This document shows positions 9,087 to 18,494 of a stretch of 64,000 nt of DNA, piece after piece. The stretch is taken from contig CAYXIJ010000009.1 in assembly GCA_964465375.1 (NCBI GenBank), positions 1 to 64,000 on the forward strand, written 5' to 3'. Made by a program: the position numbers and the translations under genes. Under the pieces are notes generated by a model that searched no databases, had not been told where the DNA came from, and was given only the letters and a program-made list of their open reading frames with translations. Numbering within the stretch: the stretch's first letter is position 1; every line of letters begins with the position of its first letter. The DNA is from CAJWKT01 sp964465375 (GTDB taxonomy: Bacteria > Pseudomonadota > Gammaproteobacteria > Steroidobacterales > Rariloculaceae).

Positions 9087-10001
9087 CTAGTTATTGTGGT
9101 TATTAGATTTGATATTATTTTTTATGAACTCGGCTATCAACTTAGCCACCTCGTCCTGAATACCATTAAAGGTATGGTAAGTTCCTGGTAAGCAGGGGTT
9201 TTGCTCACTTTCAGATCCTCCCTTAAAAAACTTAACCATGGCATTGGGGGATTTCTTTAGGCCTTCGAGTATCTCTGTAGCTCCGCGTGGAGGAGTTCCC
9301 TGGCAGGAATCCTTCTTATGAGCAACGATGAGGGTAGGTATCGAGACTCGATCAAGATTTAAATCGGTTAAATTAGTTGCCCCAGATCCAATCGGGATAT
9401 TGGTTATACTGGAAAGTAAAATAAGGCCGCTTACACCATCTTCAATATTGATAGCGGCGTGCATTGCTGACAGGGTGCTCCGACTAATGCCTAACACCCA
9501 GATAGGAAGGCCTGTTTTTTTTTCTAGTCGCTCGACGATAGTGATAAGTTCGGCTTCGTGTGTTTTTGTTTGTCGGTAACGAGGTGTCAGTCCATCCGGA
9601 TGATCGGAAGGGGTATCAATTATCGCAATAGCTATTTGCTGAGCAACAAATGTTTCTGCAGTCAGTGTCACGAAATCTATACGATTGGCAATATTGGTCC
9701 CTGAAATGCCAACTTTCCCGGGCCCACCTGGCATCAACACAAGTGTTGCGATTGGTTGAGTTGGATAAATCAAGACTAAATCAAGAGATGCTTTGGGTCT
9801 TATATTGAGAGAGATGTTAGTTCTGATTGGGTGATTTGATGCGGCATCGTTCTCTGTTTCTATTTGGGTATTGGGCGCGAATATGCAACTGACTTGACTA
9901 AAGATGGAAGCAGTCAACACCAACTTCGATAGGCTATACGTTGATTTTTTTAATCGTAAGATCGCATTTGAGAGAGGGAGTAATCTCGCTTGGAGGCACA
10001 T
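9087..10001 (-). CDS. Alpha/beta hydrolase, probably exported
   Basis: A 304-residue protein with a basic then hydrophobic N-terminus (LSKLVLTASIFSQVSC) that could be a signal or an imperfect lipobox. The core shows a PGGPGKVG oxyanion-loop region, the nucleophile elbow GISRST, an acid candidate in HKKDSC and the catalytic histidine in TYHTF. The fold suggests ester or peptide bond hydrolysis, but this variant elbow is unusual and I do not recognise a named subfamily. It lies 19 bases downstream of the aspartate carbamoyltransferase gene on the same strand and converges with the MFS gene. The start ATG lacks a good ribosome site, so the N-terminus is uncertain. Confidence 0.7.
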   Translation of the reverse strand: MCLQARLLPLSNAILRLKKSTYSLSKLVLTASIFSQVSCIFAPNTQIETENDAASNHPIRTNISLNIRPKASLDLVLIYPTQPIATLVLMPGGPGKVGISGTNIANRIDFVTLTAETFVAQQIAIAIIDTPSDHPDGLTPRYRQTKTHEAELITIVERLEKKTGLPIWVLGISRSTLSAMHAAINIEDGVSGLILLSSITNIPIGSGATNLTDLNLDRVSIPTLIVAHKKDSCQGTPPRGATEILEGLKKSPNAMVKFFKGGSESEQNPCLPGTYHTFNGIQDEVAKLIAEFIKNNIKSNNHNN

Positions 10002-10020
10002 ACTAAAAATTATGAAATGA

Positions 10021-11052
10021 TTAAAAACCCAATTTTTGTATTTGGCCTTCGATTTGAAAAATTTTGAGAAGTACCGCTACCCTCATCCACATACCATTCC
10101 GTTCCTGCCTCCAGTACATAGCTCTTGGATCCATGTCTACTGCTGGATCAATCTCGGGTCCGCGGGGCAGTGGATGCATAATGATTCCTTTTTCTTTGAG
10201 TAAATCAAGTTCTTTTGGACCTACACTGAATTTTGTAAAATCCACTGACTGAGATTCGTTAGTTTCGTCCCACTCAGATTGCATGCGAGTAACATAAAGT
10301 GCATCCAAATCTGAAATTACTTCATCTAGTTTTTCTGTCTCTTTAAATGGAATGTTATGTTTCTTGAGGTGATTTACGACATCACTTTGCATTGCAAATT
10401 TTTTTGGTGCAATGAAGACTAAACTTACATTCGAATAGTTTTTCATAAGGTAACAGAGGGACCGTACGGTACGTCCTCTTTTCAAGTCACCCATTAGTCC
10501 TATAATTTTTCCATCAATACCCCCTTGGTCCGAGAAACTTCGACCTAGAGTATAAATGTCTAGCAGGGCTTGTGTCGGATGCTGGTCGCTGCCACTACCT
10601 GCATTAATAACTGGTACAGGGCGGGCAATAGTATCCATGAGCTGGGCTGCTTGGGCCGCCCTCCCAGGCTCCTGTGTTCGCATAACAATTACATCAACGT
10701 AGGAGCTAAAAGTTCGAATCCCATCCTCAAAACTTTCTCCCTTAACCTCAGATGAGGTTGCGGGATTCCTGATTTCACTGGTAGACATACCTAGAATGTG
10801 ACATGCGTTATCAAAAGACAGGAAGGTTCGGGTTGACGGTTGGGTAAAGTAAAGCATGGCCCTAGAGGTAGGTAGCAGATTCTGTAGAAATTGTGCTCCT
10901 TCAGTGTGCTTGGCTACAGCACGAACCTGTGTTGCCAAGTCGCAAAGCTCATCGAGTAGTGGACGTTGGAATGCTTGAGGATCGATGACATGAAATAGCC
11001 CAGTACTTTGGGCCTTTTTTTCTAGTTTTTTAGAGACACCCTTCTGGGTCAT
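10021..11052 (-). CDS. pyrB: Aspartate carbamoyltransferase catalytic chain
   Basis: A 343-residue transcarbamoylase that transfers the carbamoyl group to L-aspartate in the second step of UMP synthesis. The carbamoyl-phosphate site is visible as PSTRT (residues 72-76) and QHPTQALLD (157-165). The mobile-loop equivalent is SSEVKGES; GRTVRSL, YVTRMQSEW and HPLPRGPEID supply the other active-site arginines and the leucine-proline loop. It is slightly longer than the E. coli chain and has a ~20-residue N-terminal extension. No pyrI regulatory chain, pyrC or other pyrimidine gene is adjacent, which is unusual but not rare. It lies between the cytochrome-propeller gene and an exported hydrolase on the same strand. 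Confidence 0.88.
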   Translation of the reverse strand: MTQKGVSKKLEKKAQSTGLFHVIDPQAFQRPLLDELCDLATQVRAVAKHTEGAQFLQNLLPTSRAMLYFTQPSTRTFLSFDNACHILGMSTSEIRNPATSSEVKGESFEDGIRTFSSYVDVIVMRTQEPGRAAQAAQLMDTIARPVPVINAGSGSDQHPTQALLDIYTLGRSFSDQGGIDGKIIGLMGDLKRGRTVRSLCYLMKNYSNVSLVFIAPKKFAMQSDVVNHLKKHNIPFKETEKLDEVISDLDALYVTRMQSEWDETNESQSVDFTKFSVGPKELDLLKEKGIIMHPLPRGPEIDPAVDMDPRAMYWRQERNGMWMRVAVLLKIFQIEGQIQKLGF

Positions 11053-11323
11053 TCAGAAGCTTCCCTGTCTAGCTGCCTGCAGAATGGTATCTGTGGTTGG
11101 TTTCGGTCTCAACAAATCAGAGGCCTTTATCGAGTGACATTCCGGATTCTGTCCTATAGTGAAACTCCTGAAACCCAGTGCTGGGGTACAAAATATGAAC
11201 AACAATGCAAAACAGTGGGCCCAGGCTTTACATAGAGGCGAGTATCGGTAAACCAGCGGGCAGCTCGTCAAGCGCGCTAGGTTGCCGTGGCGGTAGGACG
11301 CTTTGGATGGGTGGAATATTTCT

Positions 11324-13075
11324 TTAGTGCAAATTGGGCCGATCATTACGCGGATCAATACCGTTATGAAAGCCGCCTTGATCACGGATGACTTTGGGTA
11401 CTCCAATTTCGTCGTAATAAACCCAGACTAGTCCGTGCGCGTCGCCTCCGTTTGGCATATGGATGATATCTTTTCGTTTCCTATTGTGTGCGTCAAACAC
11501 ATAGATGGCACCCTCAACGTTACTAGTAAGCCAAAATTCATTACCCTGTGGTGACAATAACAAGTGGTCAGCCCTATATGCCGAAAATAATGTATCTAAA
11601 TGCCGACCCGACTCAGTGTCGTAGACCGTAATAGTTCGGCTTCCCACCATCAGGGTCGCTTCGCCCTTATCGGCTACCCATACCTCGTCTCCCGCAGCAT
11701 TTAAATCACAAGCATATGGACCGGTTCCCGTAGGCCTTACCCATTCGATGTTGCCAGTGTCTACGTTAATCTTGCTGATATTGTTCGAGCCCGTGCTTGG
11801 CACAAACATGTATTCACTTTCCTTGTCGAAACAGATCCAATCAGCGCGGTAACCTGGGTGGGGATATTCCTGTATAGCTTCCCAATTTTCTGGATCAAGT
11901 TTTACGATCCATGAGGTTGGAAAATTTTTGAGTTCACCGCGCATTGTTCTTTGTGCAGCAAAATAACCATATCCGATGGGTTCCATGAGTACGAAGATGT
12001 ATTGGTTATCTGTCCATGCTGTATAACTTCTTCCGCCTAAATCTTCATCGCGCACACCACCCACAATCTTGTCGGACTGGGTATCAAATAAAAATACACT
12101 CAATCCATTTGGGTCGGTTGCGAAAGTATCGACCAAAAGATAACGATCTTGAAATATTTGGGCATGATGCATTCTTCCGCCAATTTGTAATTGCTTGACT
12201 GGTTGGAGAGTCAAGGCATCAGCTTTTAGCAACGTTGCCGGGCTCAGTGGGCTTTGCGGGCCAGTCCCTTCGGGCTCTTTTGCGCCAACGATGTAAACGT
12301 ACCGTCCATCCGGACTCATTGCAGTGGTATGAACGGAGCTGCGCAGCCTAATGGGTAGCTCGTGATGAGCAATGATTTCGTGGGAGACTGCATCACCAAC
12401 CACAATTTTCATAGCCTGAGGGGCAAGGGTCTCGCCAGTTTCTGGGTTCATAGTTCCCCTTGTTCCCGTATTTTCGTAGAAATAAGTTCTGCCTGCCTCC
12501 GGAGCAAATTTTGGCTCACCAGGATCAAATTCGGCTAACAACTCCACGTCATAGGTTCGCTTGAGGCTACCCTGCATGGCGCGCGCCTGCCAAGACTCGA
12601 GCACTAAGGAGAAGGGATCAGTAGCCTGAGCTTCGATGGTCCTTTCTGCTCTTAGCGTTTGTACTTCCAGCTCGGATTGAGTGCCTAGGAAGACTTCTGT
12701 TTGAAGTACGTTTACATCGACCGATTCAATCGGTACCCCATTTAGCTGCAGAATAAAAGACGATAGGGCGATGAGATCCTGTCTAGATGCCCTCAATCTA
12801 TTGGCTATTTCAGCCATTTCTGGGTTTGTGTGTAGTTGATATGCAATTTCGGAAGGCTGTGGATTAAAAACCAAGGATGGCGCAAGGAGGCTGCCTTCCG
12901 CACTTTCCCCATGACAATCAGCACATGAGTCTTCCAGGTAGAATAGCTCCTGTCCTCTCTCTATGAGCTCGGTTACGCTCAATGAACTATCTTTTGTGGC
13001 GTCATCAGCGCAGGATGTCACGACGCAGGCTGAGGTCAGAATCAGCAGCAGTCGCATTTTCCTTTCTTTTAGCAC
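11324..13075 (-). CDS. Cytochrome c domain fused to YVTN/NHL-type beta-propeller (copy A)
   Basis: A 583-residue exported protein. A hydrophobic N-terminus ends in VVTSC, a plausible lipoprotein cleavage site. Next is a single haem-binding CADCH at residues 51-55 and a nearby NPEM methionine that could be the axial ligand. From about residue 170 onward are repeated blade-like blocks such as TTAMSPDGRYVYIVG, LLSPQGNEFW and GDAHGLVW. A redox role at the membrane is likely, with the propeller binding a substrate or partner. Start GTG 13075 has GAGGGG seven bases upstream; ATG at 13057 is possible. It is the paralogue of the product at 18495-20234 and is divergent from esterase copy A, suggesting a shared control region. 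Confidence 0.8.
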   Translation of the reverse strand: MLKERKMRLLLILTSACVVTSCADDATKDSSLSVTELIERGQELFYLEDSCADCHGESAEGSLLAPSLVFNPQPSEIAYQLHTNPEMAEIANRLRASRQDLIALSSFILQLNGVPIESVDVNVLQTEVFLGTQSELEVQTLRAERTIEAQATDPFSLVLESWQARAMQGSLKRTYDVELLAEFDPGEPKFAPEAGRTYFYENTGTRGTMNPETGETLAPQAMKIVVGDAVSHEIIAHHELPIRLRSSVHTTAMSPDGRYVYIVGAKEPEGTGPQSPLSPATLLKADALTLQPVKQLQIGGRMHHAQIFQDRYLLVDTFATDPNGLSVFLFDTQSDKIVGGVRDEDLGGRSYTAWTDNQYIFVLMEPIGYGYFAAQRTMRGELKNFPTSWIVKLDPENWEAIQEYPHPGYRADWICFDKESEYMFVPSTGSNNISKINVDTGNIEWVRPTGTGPYACDLNAAGDEVWVADKGEATLMVGSRTITVYDTESGRHLDTLFSAYRADHLLLSPQGNEFWLTSNVEGAIYVFDAHNRKRKDIIHMPNGGDAHGLVWVYYDEIGVPKVIRDQGGFHNGIDPRNDRPNLH

Positions 13076-13316
13076 TACACTACCCCTCTATAGGTCTTGC
13101 AAATGGACAGTAAGGTTTGTTGCTGTAATTAAAATAAATATTACTTAATTCATGCGATTAAATAATTTTTCTAGAACTATTATTATATTTCATTAGTTAT
13201 TATTAAATATTGTTCATGTTTCCGCTACAATAAACTAACGCCGATAAATAGTTTAAAGAAAAAGGCGTCCTCGTTAAGAAAATTGGTTCATAAATCATTA
13301 AACATAAGGTGGACCT
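13076..13316. promoter_or_regulatory. Divergent intergenic region between cytochrome-propeller A and esterase A
   Basis: About 240 bases, strikingly AT-rich compared with the flanking genes, separating divergent starts at 13075 (minus) and 13317 (plus). A TACAAT hexamer at 13226-13231 could be a -10 element for the plus-strand operon, but no convincing -35 partner was found. An AAGGTGGA ribosome site is just before the ATG at 13317. The region is where shared regulation of the duplicated cassette would be expected; no operator palindrome was recognised. Confidence 0.4.
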
Positions 13317-14540
13317 ATGATTAGTCTGAGTAGAGCCGCAATGTGGTTGATAGCCACGATTTTTGTACTCTCGAGCATTCTTCTATCTGCTTGTGGGCAG
13401 AGGGATGGTGGGGAGGTATCCCAAGTCGAGCCTGAGGAGGTTACGCACTCTCCGGCAATGCCGCCGGATGCGATTCCGACTTTTTCTACCGATAATATAG
13501 CCCGGAAAGGTTTTTTCTATGTGGGGGGTGAGTACGTAGGTGATCCGCCCATCATGGGTGGCCAGATGTATGTGGATGTATGGCAGCCCCATGAAATTAC
13601 CCAGCCGTACCCTGTATTAATTTTTCACGGCAATGGTCAGACTGGGGTTGATTGGCAGCAGACACCAGATGGGAGAGCTGGCTGGGCTTATTATTTAATA
13701 GATCAGGGGTATGCCGTGTACATGGTTGATTATCCGGCGCGCGGGCGTTCCACATATATTCCTGAGAGGTTTGCAGACAGTGTCCATGGTGGCCTCGGAA
13801 TCAGAACGGCAGAGCAGCTAGAAACCATCTGGACAAACGTGGAGGAGAAGGGCAATTTCCCATTAAATAATAATCACACACAGTGGCCAGGCGAGGGGAA
13901 GCCAGGCGATCCAATCTTTGATGATTTTATTAAGACCCAAGTCCAGTTCGCCGGCGAGAGCACCCGGTTGGCGCGTCTTGCAGCTATGGAATTACTTGAC
14001 GAAATCGGACCTGTTATTTTGCTAACGCATTCCCAGGGAGGGGGGGTTGGATTTGGTGTTGCTGACGGGAGGCCCGAACAAGTGAAGGGCTTGATCACGG
14101 TAGAGCCGGGCGGACCCCAAATTGGGCGGGTTAGCACTGCCGATGTTGCCTATACTGGAGCCCCCGCAAACAGTTGGGGTCCAGTTAATTATCCACTTAC
14201 CTATGATCCGCCAGTGGATGACCCATCCGAACTAATCACCTATCTAGAAGCTGAAGCAGATCAGCCTGGAGAGGTGCCTTGCTACTTACAGGAAGAACCG
14301 GCACGGCAACTTATAAATATGAAGGAGATCCCGGTTCTGTCGATCTCTGCCGACGGTACCTACCACAGAGTCTTTGACGCATGCATACCAAAGTGGCTGA
14401 ATCAAGCGGGGGTTAAAACAGATTTCATTCGGCTGGAAGATGTAGGTATTAGCGGCAATGGACATATGATGATGCTTGAATTAAATAGTGATGACATCAT
14501 CGAGTTTATTCATGAATGGATTCAAGAGAATGTTAGTTAG
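13317..14540 (+). CDS. Esterase-713-like alpha/beta hydrolase lipoprotein (copy A)
   Basis: A 407-residue hydrolase with a lipoprotein signal (LLSAC, Cys26), so probably membrane-anchored facing the periplasm. The core has GGEYVGD, HGNGQTGVDW, QTPDGR.GWA and DYPARGRS, a pattern I associate with the Esterase 713-like family. The triad can be placed as Ser239 in THSQGG, Glu263 in VEPGG (24 residues later; this family is known for an acidic Glu) and His383 in GNGHMMM. Substrate is unknown; it should cleave an ester or similar bond. The gene begins a plus-strand run of five genes and its stop lies 13 bases before the NHL gene. About 60% of residues appear shared with copy B. Confidence 0.85.
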   Translation: MISLSRAAMWLIATIFVLSSILLSACGQRDGGEVSQVEPEEVTHSPAMPPDAIPTFSTDNIARKGFFYVGGEYVGDPPIMGGQMYVDVWQPHEITQPYPVLIFHGNGQTGVDWQQTPDGRAGWAYYLIDQGYAVYMVDYPARGRSTYIPERFADSVHGGLGIRTAEQLETIWTNVEEKGNFPLNNNHTQWPGEGKPGDPIFDDFIKTQVQFAGESTRLARLAAMELLDEIGPVILLTHSQGGGVGFGVADGRPEQVKGLITVEPGGPQIGRVSTADVAYTGAPANSWGPVNYPLTYDPPVDDPSELITYLEAEADQPGEVPCYLQEEPARQLINMKEIPVLSISADGTYHRVFDACIPKWLNQAGVKTDFIRLEDVGISGNGHMMMLELNSDDIIEFIHEWIQENVS

Positions 14541-14553
14541 GAGGGGGCTGCCA

Positions 14554-15846
14554 ATGTTTAAAGACATCCGTACAGTTATAACGAAGAGTAACAGTAGCCT
14601 CATTGCTATTGTGATATTTGCTACTTTGCTATCAGCCTGTGAGCAAGAAATGACACAGGTCGCAGAAGTTGTTGACTCAGGTTTTGCTGCGATTCCGGGC
14701 CAGAAGGGTGGTCAGGATATGTTTGGACCTTATGAGGTTGTAGAGGGTTGGCCACAGGACTTGGCTGAGCTGCCCGACCACGGGGGTTGGACTTACGGAG
14801 CTGGACAGAGCATTTTTGCTGAGAGTCCTGACCGTGTTTTCATACTGCATCGGGGTGAATTGCCCAATATTGAACGTCCGCCTGCAACAGTCTATCCCGA
14901 GGTGGGTCCTGCTCTTTCTTTTCCCGTTGCTCAGGTACCCTGGCGTAACGCATCAGTGGGTCCTCGGGCGAGTCTGCCGGGTGCGCTGGACGGTGATGAC
15001 ACAGACCGTGGAGAGCACGGTGTAGATCACCGCTGGGAGCACTGTCTGGTGGTTGTTGATCGGGATGGCAATATCATCGAGGAATGGACGCAGTGGGACG
15101 AACTTTTTAGGAGGCCTCACTACGTCACTATCAATCCCTATGACCCCGAAAAACACGTATGGGTTGTAGATGATTTTCGGCATGCTGTTTTTAAATTCAC
15201 CAATGATGGCAGTGAATTGGTTCAGACGATCGGTACACCGAACGTATCGGGTGACGATGAGACCCATTTTTTCCGGCCGACATTTTTAGCATTTTTGCCG
15301 GATGCCATGTTTGTGGCCGACGGCTATGCGAATACTCGGGTTGTGAAATTCGACCACGATGGTAACTATCTTACAACCTGGGGAGAGCGAGGGAATCCTC
15401 CTAACGAGACGCGACCCGGCTTCATGAATAATGTTCATGGTGTAGCAGTTGACGCTGAGACACAGCGAGTCTTTGTTAATGACCGAGCCAACAACCGTGT
15501 GCAGGTGTTTAGTGATGATGGCGAGTATTTAGATGAGTGGAGCTTTGGGCCCGAGCCTACGGACATTCACCTCTTTTACATTGGCGCTGATCGCGTGCTT
15601 TGGGCAGCTGACCGGGCAACGACCAAGATTCTGGGCTATGACCTAGAAGGAAATTTCCTTTATTCCTGGGGCGTTTTGGGTGATTTCCCTGGTGCGCAAT
15701 GGGGTGTTCACGGTTTAAGTGTGGACCAAGAGGGCAATTTTTACGTGGCCGAGGTGGGCAATGGACGTGTCCAAAAATATCGGCCGAGAGCAGGAGCAAG
15801 ACCCGAGACTATGATTGGAAAGCCAATCTACGCAGCCTGGAATTAG
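14554..15846 (+). CDS. NHL-repeat six-bladed beta-propeller lipoprotein (copy A)
   Basis: A 430-residue protein with a lipoprotein signal (TLLSAC near residue 29) and several NHL-type blades, recognisable as repeats of the form VFVNDRANNRVQVF, FVADGYANTRVVKF and FYVAEVGNGRVQKY. The conserved start GGQDMFGPYEVV.GWP and GAGQSIFAESPDR recurs in copy B. Such propellers are often annotated as peptidyl-alpha-hydroxyglycine lyase-like, but the true activity here is unknown. Start is ATG 14554, seven bases after GGAGGGGG; an upstream frame overlapping the esterase gene is not needed. It is tightly linked to esterase A upstream and esterase B downstream. Confidence 0.82.
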   Translation: MFKDIRTVITKSNSSLIAIVIFATLLSACEQEMTQVAEVVDSGFAAIPGQKGGQDMFGPYEVVEGWPQDLAELPDHGGWTYGAGQSIFAESPDRVFILHRGELPNIERPPATVYPEVGPALSFPVAQVPWRNASVGPRASLPGALDGDDTDRGEHGVDHRWEHCLVVVDRDGNIIEEWTQWDELFRRPHYVTINPYDPEKHVWVVDDFRHAVFKFTNDGSELVQTIGTPNVSGDDETHFFRPTFLAFLPDAMFVADGYANTRVVKFDHDGNYLTTWGERGNPPNETRPGFMNNVHGVAVDAETQRVFVNDRANNRVQVFSDDGEYLDEWSFGPEPTDIHLFYIGADRVLWAADRATTKILGYDLEGNFLYSWGVLGDFPGAQWGVHGLSVDQEGNFYVAEVGNGRVQKYRPRAGARPETMIGKPIYAAWN

Positions 15847-15883
15847 GCAAATTGAGGGTGTGCACATTAAGAGGAAAAGAATT

Positions 15884-17044
15884 ATGCACTCGAAAATAAT
15901 GAAGTTCACAAAAGTAGTATCGATTGCTGCATACTGCACAATGGGATACGGAGCATACGCTCAGACACCACCGGACTCGATACCCACAGTCTCCTTGGAT
16001 AACGTTGCTCGCCATGGTTTTTTCTATGCGGGTGGAGAGTATGTGGGAGATGCTGGACAGGAAACCATGGGTGGAGCCATGTATGTGGAGGTCATGGTCC
16101 CTAAAGAAATACAGCATCCTTACCCAGTTGTCTTTTTGCATGGGGCTGGACAAACGGGAGTCGATTTTTTGCAAACACCCGATGGTCGGCCTGGTTGGGC
16201 TTATGATTTTCTAGATATGGGCTATGTCGTTTATATACAGGATTTTCCTGCCCGGGGACGATCTCAGTATGTACCTGGCGTGGATGGTGACATGAATATT
16301 CGAAATGCGCCTAACATTGAGCAGGTTTTTACGGCTTCTGCTGCAACGGCCGATTTTCCACAGGCGAGCAAGCATACACAGTGGCCGGGCACGGGACGCA
16401 TGGGTGACCCAGTTTTTGACGACTTTATGCGGACACAGGTGGCGTTCATTGGTGGCCGGCAAGCGCAGTTGACCATTGATGCCAATGTTGCACTACTAGA
16501 TATGATTGGTACGCCAGTCATCCTTTTGACGCATTCTCAGGGGGGTTGGTTTGGCTGGAATATTGCCGATGAGCGACCGGACCAAGTGGTGGCTATCGTC
16601 ACACTAGAGCCAGCCGCCCCGCCTATCCGCGGGGTAGACACTACAAATGTAGTGTACCGGGAGCGCGGCGGACTCGCTTGGGGGGTAGGCAATACACCAA
16701 TTACCTATGACCCTCCGGCCGGAGATGCTTCGGAGTTACAAGTTGTTATAGAGGATCAAGCAGATGGAGAAGGGCTTGTGCCTTGTTATGTTCAACAGGA
16801 ACCTGCACGCCAATTAGTGAATCTGACCCATATCCCGGTCCTCTTCATGAACGGCGAGGCGGGTTACCATCGGATTTTTGATCACTGTCTTGCTAGGTGG
16901 CTCAATCAGGCCGGCGTCCAGACCGAGTATGTGCGAATGGAAGATGTTGGACTGACAGGCAATGGGCATATGATGATGCTCGAAGAGAACAGTGCAGAAA
17001 TTGCTGAGTACATCGGAGGATGGCTGGAAAGTAATCTCGATTAA
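15884..17044 (+). CDS. Esterase-713-like alpha/beta hydrolase, secreted (copy B)
   Basis: A 386-residue paralogue of the product at 13317. It has an ordinary signal peptide ending AYA before QTPP rather than a lipobox, so it should be soluble in the periplasm or released. The triad is conserved: Ser218 in THSQGGW, Glu242 in LEPAA and His362 in GNGHMMM; GGEYVGD, HGAGQTGVDF and DFPARGRS match copy A. Start ATG 15884 follows AAGAGGAAAAGA; a longer frame from 15815 would overlap the NHL A stop and disrupt the signal peptide. The change from anchored to soluble form between copies suggests division of labour on the same or related substrates. Confidence 0.85.
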   Translation: MHSKIMKFTKVVSIAAYCTMGYGAYAQTPPDSIPTVSLDNVARHGFFYAGGEYVGDAGQETMGGAMYVEVMVPKEIQHPYPVVFLHGAGQTGVDFLQTPDGRPGWAYDFLDMGYVVYIQDFPARGRSQYVPGVDGDMNIRNAPNIEQVFTASAATADFPQASKHTQWPGTGRMGDPVFDDFMRTQVAFIGGRQAQLTIDANVALLDMIGTPVILLTHSQGGWFGWNIADERPDQVVAIVTLEPAAPPIRGVDTTNVVYRERGGLAWGVGNTPITYDPPAGDASELQVVIEDQADGEGLVPCYVQQEPARQLVNLTHIPVLFMNGEAGYHRIFDHCLARWLNQAGVQTEYVRMEDVGLTGNGHMMMLEENSAEIAEYIGGWLESNLD

Positions 17045-17091
17045 TAATGACTATTTTTCTTTCGGCTGCGCCATCTTTTGCTTAGGAGAGA

Positions 17092-18390
17092 ATGATGAAG
17101 AAATATTTCCTGTTACCCATCTTGGTTACCTGTGGTTTGGTGGTTGCTTGTAGCGGAAATGATCAAGACGGATCTGTAGATATGCCTGCTTCTGCGACAA
17201 GTTATGCTGCTGTGACGGGCCAGATTGGCGGACAGGATGTTTTGGGTGGTTATGAGGCTGTGGTTGGGTGGCCAAAAGATATTGCTGAACAGCCAGGTCA
17301 CGAGGATTGGACCTGGGGCGCAGGACAGAGCATTTTTGCGGAGAGCCCAGACAGAATTTATGCATTGCAGCGGGGAGAATTGCCCAATATAGATCGTCCC
17401 GCGACCCAATATCTTAGGGATATTGCACCCAGCCTGTCTTTTCCAATCGGCCGATTGCCTTGGCGGGATGCCACAGCCGCGAGCCTTCCAGCCAATGGTG
17501 GTACTGGTTCCTTAGCGGAGGAGGGTATTACGGCTTGGGAGGCAAGAGGACTTGAGATAGGAGTAGATGCCCGCTGGGAGCACTGTATTGTAGTGTTTGA
17601 TGGCGAAGGCAATATGATTGAGGCTTGGACCCAATGGGACGATATGCTGCAGAGGCCGCACTTCGTTGCTATTAGTCCTTATGACCCCGAGAAACACGTC
17701 TGGGTTGTTGACGACCATAAGCACGTTATACATAAATTTACGAATGACGGCAGTGAGCTTGTTCAGTCCATAGGTACCTATGGGGAGTTGGGGGACGATG
17801 AAACTCATTTCAATCGCCCAAGTTTTATGGATTGGGCGCCCGACGGTAGCTTTTATGTGGCGGATGGATACAACGGCACGCGCGTTGTAAAGTTTGACAA
17901 GGATGGGAACTATCTTCTGGAATGGGGCGAGGCTGGCCAGCGTGGCGGAGAGACGCGGCCCAGTTATTGGCATAACGTACACGGCATTGCCGTTCATGCC
18001 GAGACGGGACGTGTATTTGTAAATGACAGAAGCAATGATCGGATTCAGGTCTTCGATGAAAATGGTAACTATCTCTACGAATGGAGTATTGGGGAGAACC
18101 CTGCGGATGTTCATGATTTCATGATTACAGCGGACGGGTTTCTTTGGGCCGCAGACCGCGGTACCAACCAAATGGTTAAATACGATTTGGATGGCCGGTT
18201 CCTGTACAGCTGGGGCACATGGGGTAATTTCCCAGGCGGTATGTGGGGTGTACACGGCATCAGTGTGGACCAGGAAGGGAATTTCTATGTGGCTGAAGTT
18301 GATAACGGGGGTTTTCAAAAATATCGACCCCGGGAAAACGCTAATCCTGATTACTTAGTTGGGCCCCCAGTACGATCGGCTTGGGAATAA
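17092..18390 (+). CDS. NHL-repeat six-bladed beta-propeller lipoprotein (copy B)
   Basis: A 432-residue paralogue of the product at 14554, with a lipoprotein signal (LVVAC near residue 20). Blades are seen as FYVADGYNGTRVVKF, VFVNDRSNDRIQVF and FYVAEVDNGGFQKY; the GGQDVLGGYEAVVGWP opening and GAGQSIFAESPDR are shared with copy A. Relative to copy A there is a short insertion near residues 140-160. AGGAGAG immediately precedes tandem ATGs at 17092 and 17095. It follows esterase B by 47 bases and precedes cytochrome-propeller B by about 100, so the three probably form one transcript. Biochemical role unknown. Confidence 0.82.
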   Translation: MMKKYFLLPILVTCGLVVACSGNDQDGSVDMPASATSYAAVTGQIGGQDVLGGYEAVVGWPKDIAEQPGHEDWTWGAGQSIFAESPDRIYALQRGELPNIDRPATQYLRDIAPSLSFPIGRLPWRDATAASLPANGGTGSLAEEGITAWEARGLEIGVDARWEHCIVVFDGEGNMIEAWTQWDDMLQRPHFVAISPYDPEKHVWVVDDHKHVIHKFTNDGSELVQSIGTYGELGDDETHFNRPSFMDWAPDGSFYVADGYNGTRVVKFDKDGNYLLEWGEAGQRGGETRPSYWHNVHGIAVHAETGRVFVNDRSNDRIQVFDENGNYLYEWSIGENPADVHDFMITADGFLWAADRGTNQMVKYDLDGRFLYSWGTWGNFPGGMWGVHGISVDQEGNFYVAEVDNGGFQKYRPRENANPDYLVGPPVRSAWE

Positions 18391-18494
18391 GAGAAAAAAA
18401 TATAGCCAAACCAACCAGCTTAAGCAGCGTGCTAATGGTCGCGGGTCTTTATTTTCTCGTATGACGGGCAGCTTGATCTCGGTGGAGGTTTGAA

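Noticed and set aside
11053..11406. Minus-strand 117-residue frame between pyrB and cytochrome-propeller A
   Set aside because: It overlaps the end of the propeller gene, has no ribosome site or recognisable motif, and its composition looks like random translation.
17512..18318. Minus-strand 268-residue frame opposite NHL propeller copy B
   Set aside because: The plus-strand protein is clearly real and the antisense frame follows its codon periodicity; no motif or start signal.
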